Positions 16,092 through 16,489 of a DNA stretch of 16,489 nt are shown here, in pieces. Origin of the DNA: Pavlovales sp. CCMP2436. Lineage: Eukaryota > Haptophyta > Pavlovophyceae > Pavlovales. The translations under genes and the position numbers were made by a program. The notes below the pieces were generated by a model. The model was not told the DNA's origin. It saw only the letters and a list, made by a program, of their open reading frames with translations, and searched no databases. The stretch is from NCBI GenBank assembly GCA_026770615.1, contig MU631308.1, positions 201,788 through 218,276 on the forward strand. The letters run 5' to 3'. Numbering within the stretch: the first letter of the stretch is position 1; each line of letters opens with the position of its first letter.

Positions 16092-16376
16092 ATGACCGAA
16101 ACCGACCAATTGTCGCGCCCGCTTTCGGAACTCTTGCCGAGCAGCTGGGGGGGGGGGTGGTCGCAATCAGGAGAAGAAGAGCAACACGAAGCTTTAATAT
16201 ACAACTTAAAATGCGCAGCAGTGCTTGCCTCTGCCTGCTGTGCTACTACTTCCTCGTGCCCTGTCCCCTCTGACTCCCTTCCTGACACAAGGGAGTCAGA
16301 GGTAAGTCCCCTTCCTTCCTTCCTGACGCAGTGCTTATCTCTGCAAGCCACGCTGTTCTTTCCCCAGGCACACTAA
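16092..16376 (+). CDS. Small ORF with one predicted 66-bp intron
   Basis: The reading frame starts at ATG 16092 (GAGAATGACC); an alternative frame starts at ATG 16073. At 16302 the sequence CAGAG-GTAAGT is a near-ideal donor and TGTTCTTTCCCCAG ending at 16367 a near-ideal acceptor. Removing 16302-16367 keeps the frame and gives about 72 aa ending ESEAH; retaining it gives 94 aa. I do not recognise the product: acidic and Ser-rich, with a Cys/Ala patch (CAAVLASACCATTSSC). A G11 run at about 16147 makes the frame there prone to length changes. An AT-rich stretch precedes the ATG. AATAAA at 16376-16381 overlaps the stop. Confidence 0.4.
   Translation: MTETDQLSRPLSELLPSSWGGGWSQSGEEEQHEALIYNLKCAAVLASACCATTSSCPVPSDSLPDTRESEVSPLPSFLTQCLSLQATLFFPQAH
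16270..16299. other. Perfect 11-bp hairpin at the exon-intron border
   Basis: CTGACTCCCTT (16270-16280) and AAGGGAGTCAG (16289-16299) pair perfectly around an 8-nt loop CCTGACAC. The stem ends two bases before the predicted donor GTAAGT at 16302, so folding could affect splice-site use. Confidence 0.65.
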
Positions 16377-16381
16377 ATAAA
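16376..16381 (+). promoter_or_regulatory. Polyadenylation signal AATAAA overlapping a stop codon
   Basis: The TAA stop at 16374-16376 shares its last base with AATAAA, directly after the predicted acceptor. If real, the 3' untranslated region would be very short. 16382-16489 shows nothing else. Confidence 0.4.
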
Positions 16382-16489
16382 ACCTATCTAATTCTCCGTT
16401 CTGACTTACCCATTGGGGCTGCTCAAGGCACTTCGTAGAATTCGTATGCAAGCATTGACGTACCTCAGTGCGTGAATTCGCTCTCGCCT

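Overview
The window looks like nuclear DNA from a GC-rich eukaryotic microbe, most likely an alga. A haptophyte-like source is my inference from style only. The evidence is: multi-domain signalling proteins (U-box, kinase and ARM repeats in one chain), plant-type leucine-rich repeats of the NSITGTIPSELG kind, GT-AG introns, AATAAA signals, many GC-rich minisatellites, and no operon-like packing or Shine-Dalgarno sites. Genes are sparse and separated by repeat-rich stretches.

Layout. 1-1690 holds no convincing protein gene; it has a poly-A tract between two copies of a 40-bp repeat, a (GT)n tract, a tRNA-like fragment and a 155-bp element with perfect 17-bp terminal inverted repeats. 1925-3460 (+) encodes a U-box / protein kinase / ARM protein of 511 aa. 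Its reading frame stops within the first ARM repeat, and about eight more 48-aa ARM units, broken by indels and stops, follow to about 4530. 4674-6506 (-) is a family of leucine-rich-repeat exons. A small secreted LRR gene with three exons can be assembled at 6506-5728, where one 72-bp exon codes exactly one 24-aa LRR. Decayed and intact sister exons lie inside its first intron and downstream, separated by a cluster of GCGAAATTT palindromes. A small lysine-rich ORF (5547-5753, +) converges on the LRR gene and overlaps its end. 6540-11600 is a repeat desert: minisatellites of about 10, 13, 24 and 12 bp, a dispersed CCGGGTTT-type repeat and some hairpins.

11725-13077 (-) encodes a 450-aa protein with an N-terminal helical bundle resembling the HeLo/MLKL N-terminal family and three SAP-like repeats. 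Its upstream region carries interleaved GTCACACA and RTGAGCSCTCRT motifs. 13745-13817 (-) is a 73-nt degenerate tRNA or SINE head. 14004-14458 (+) is an open stretch in two frames with a TFIIS/RPB9-like zinc-ribbon spacing. 14899-15585 (-) encodes a disordered acidic protein with three NPF motifs and an AATAAA downstream. 15613-15990 is AT-rich and highly palindromic. 16092-16376 (+) is a small ORF with one very good 66-bp intron and an AATAAA overlapping its stop.

The genes do not form an operon. Two of the best-supported proteins (U-box/kinase/ARM and HeLo-like/SAP-like) belong to families often linked to signalling, ubiquitin ligation or cell death elsewhere. That they act together here is not shown by the sequence.
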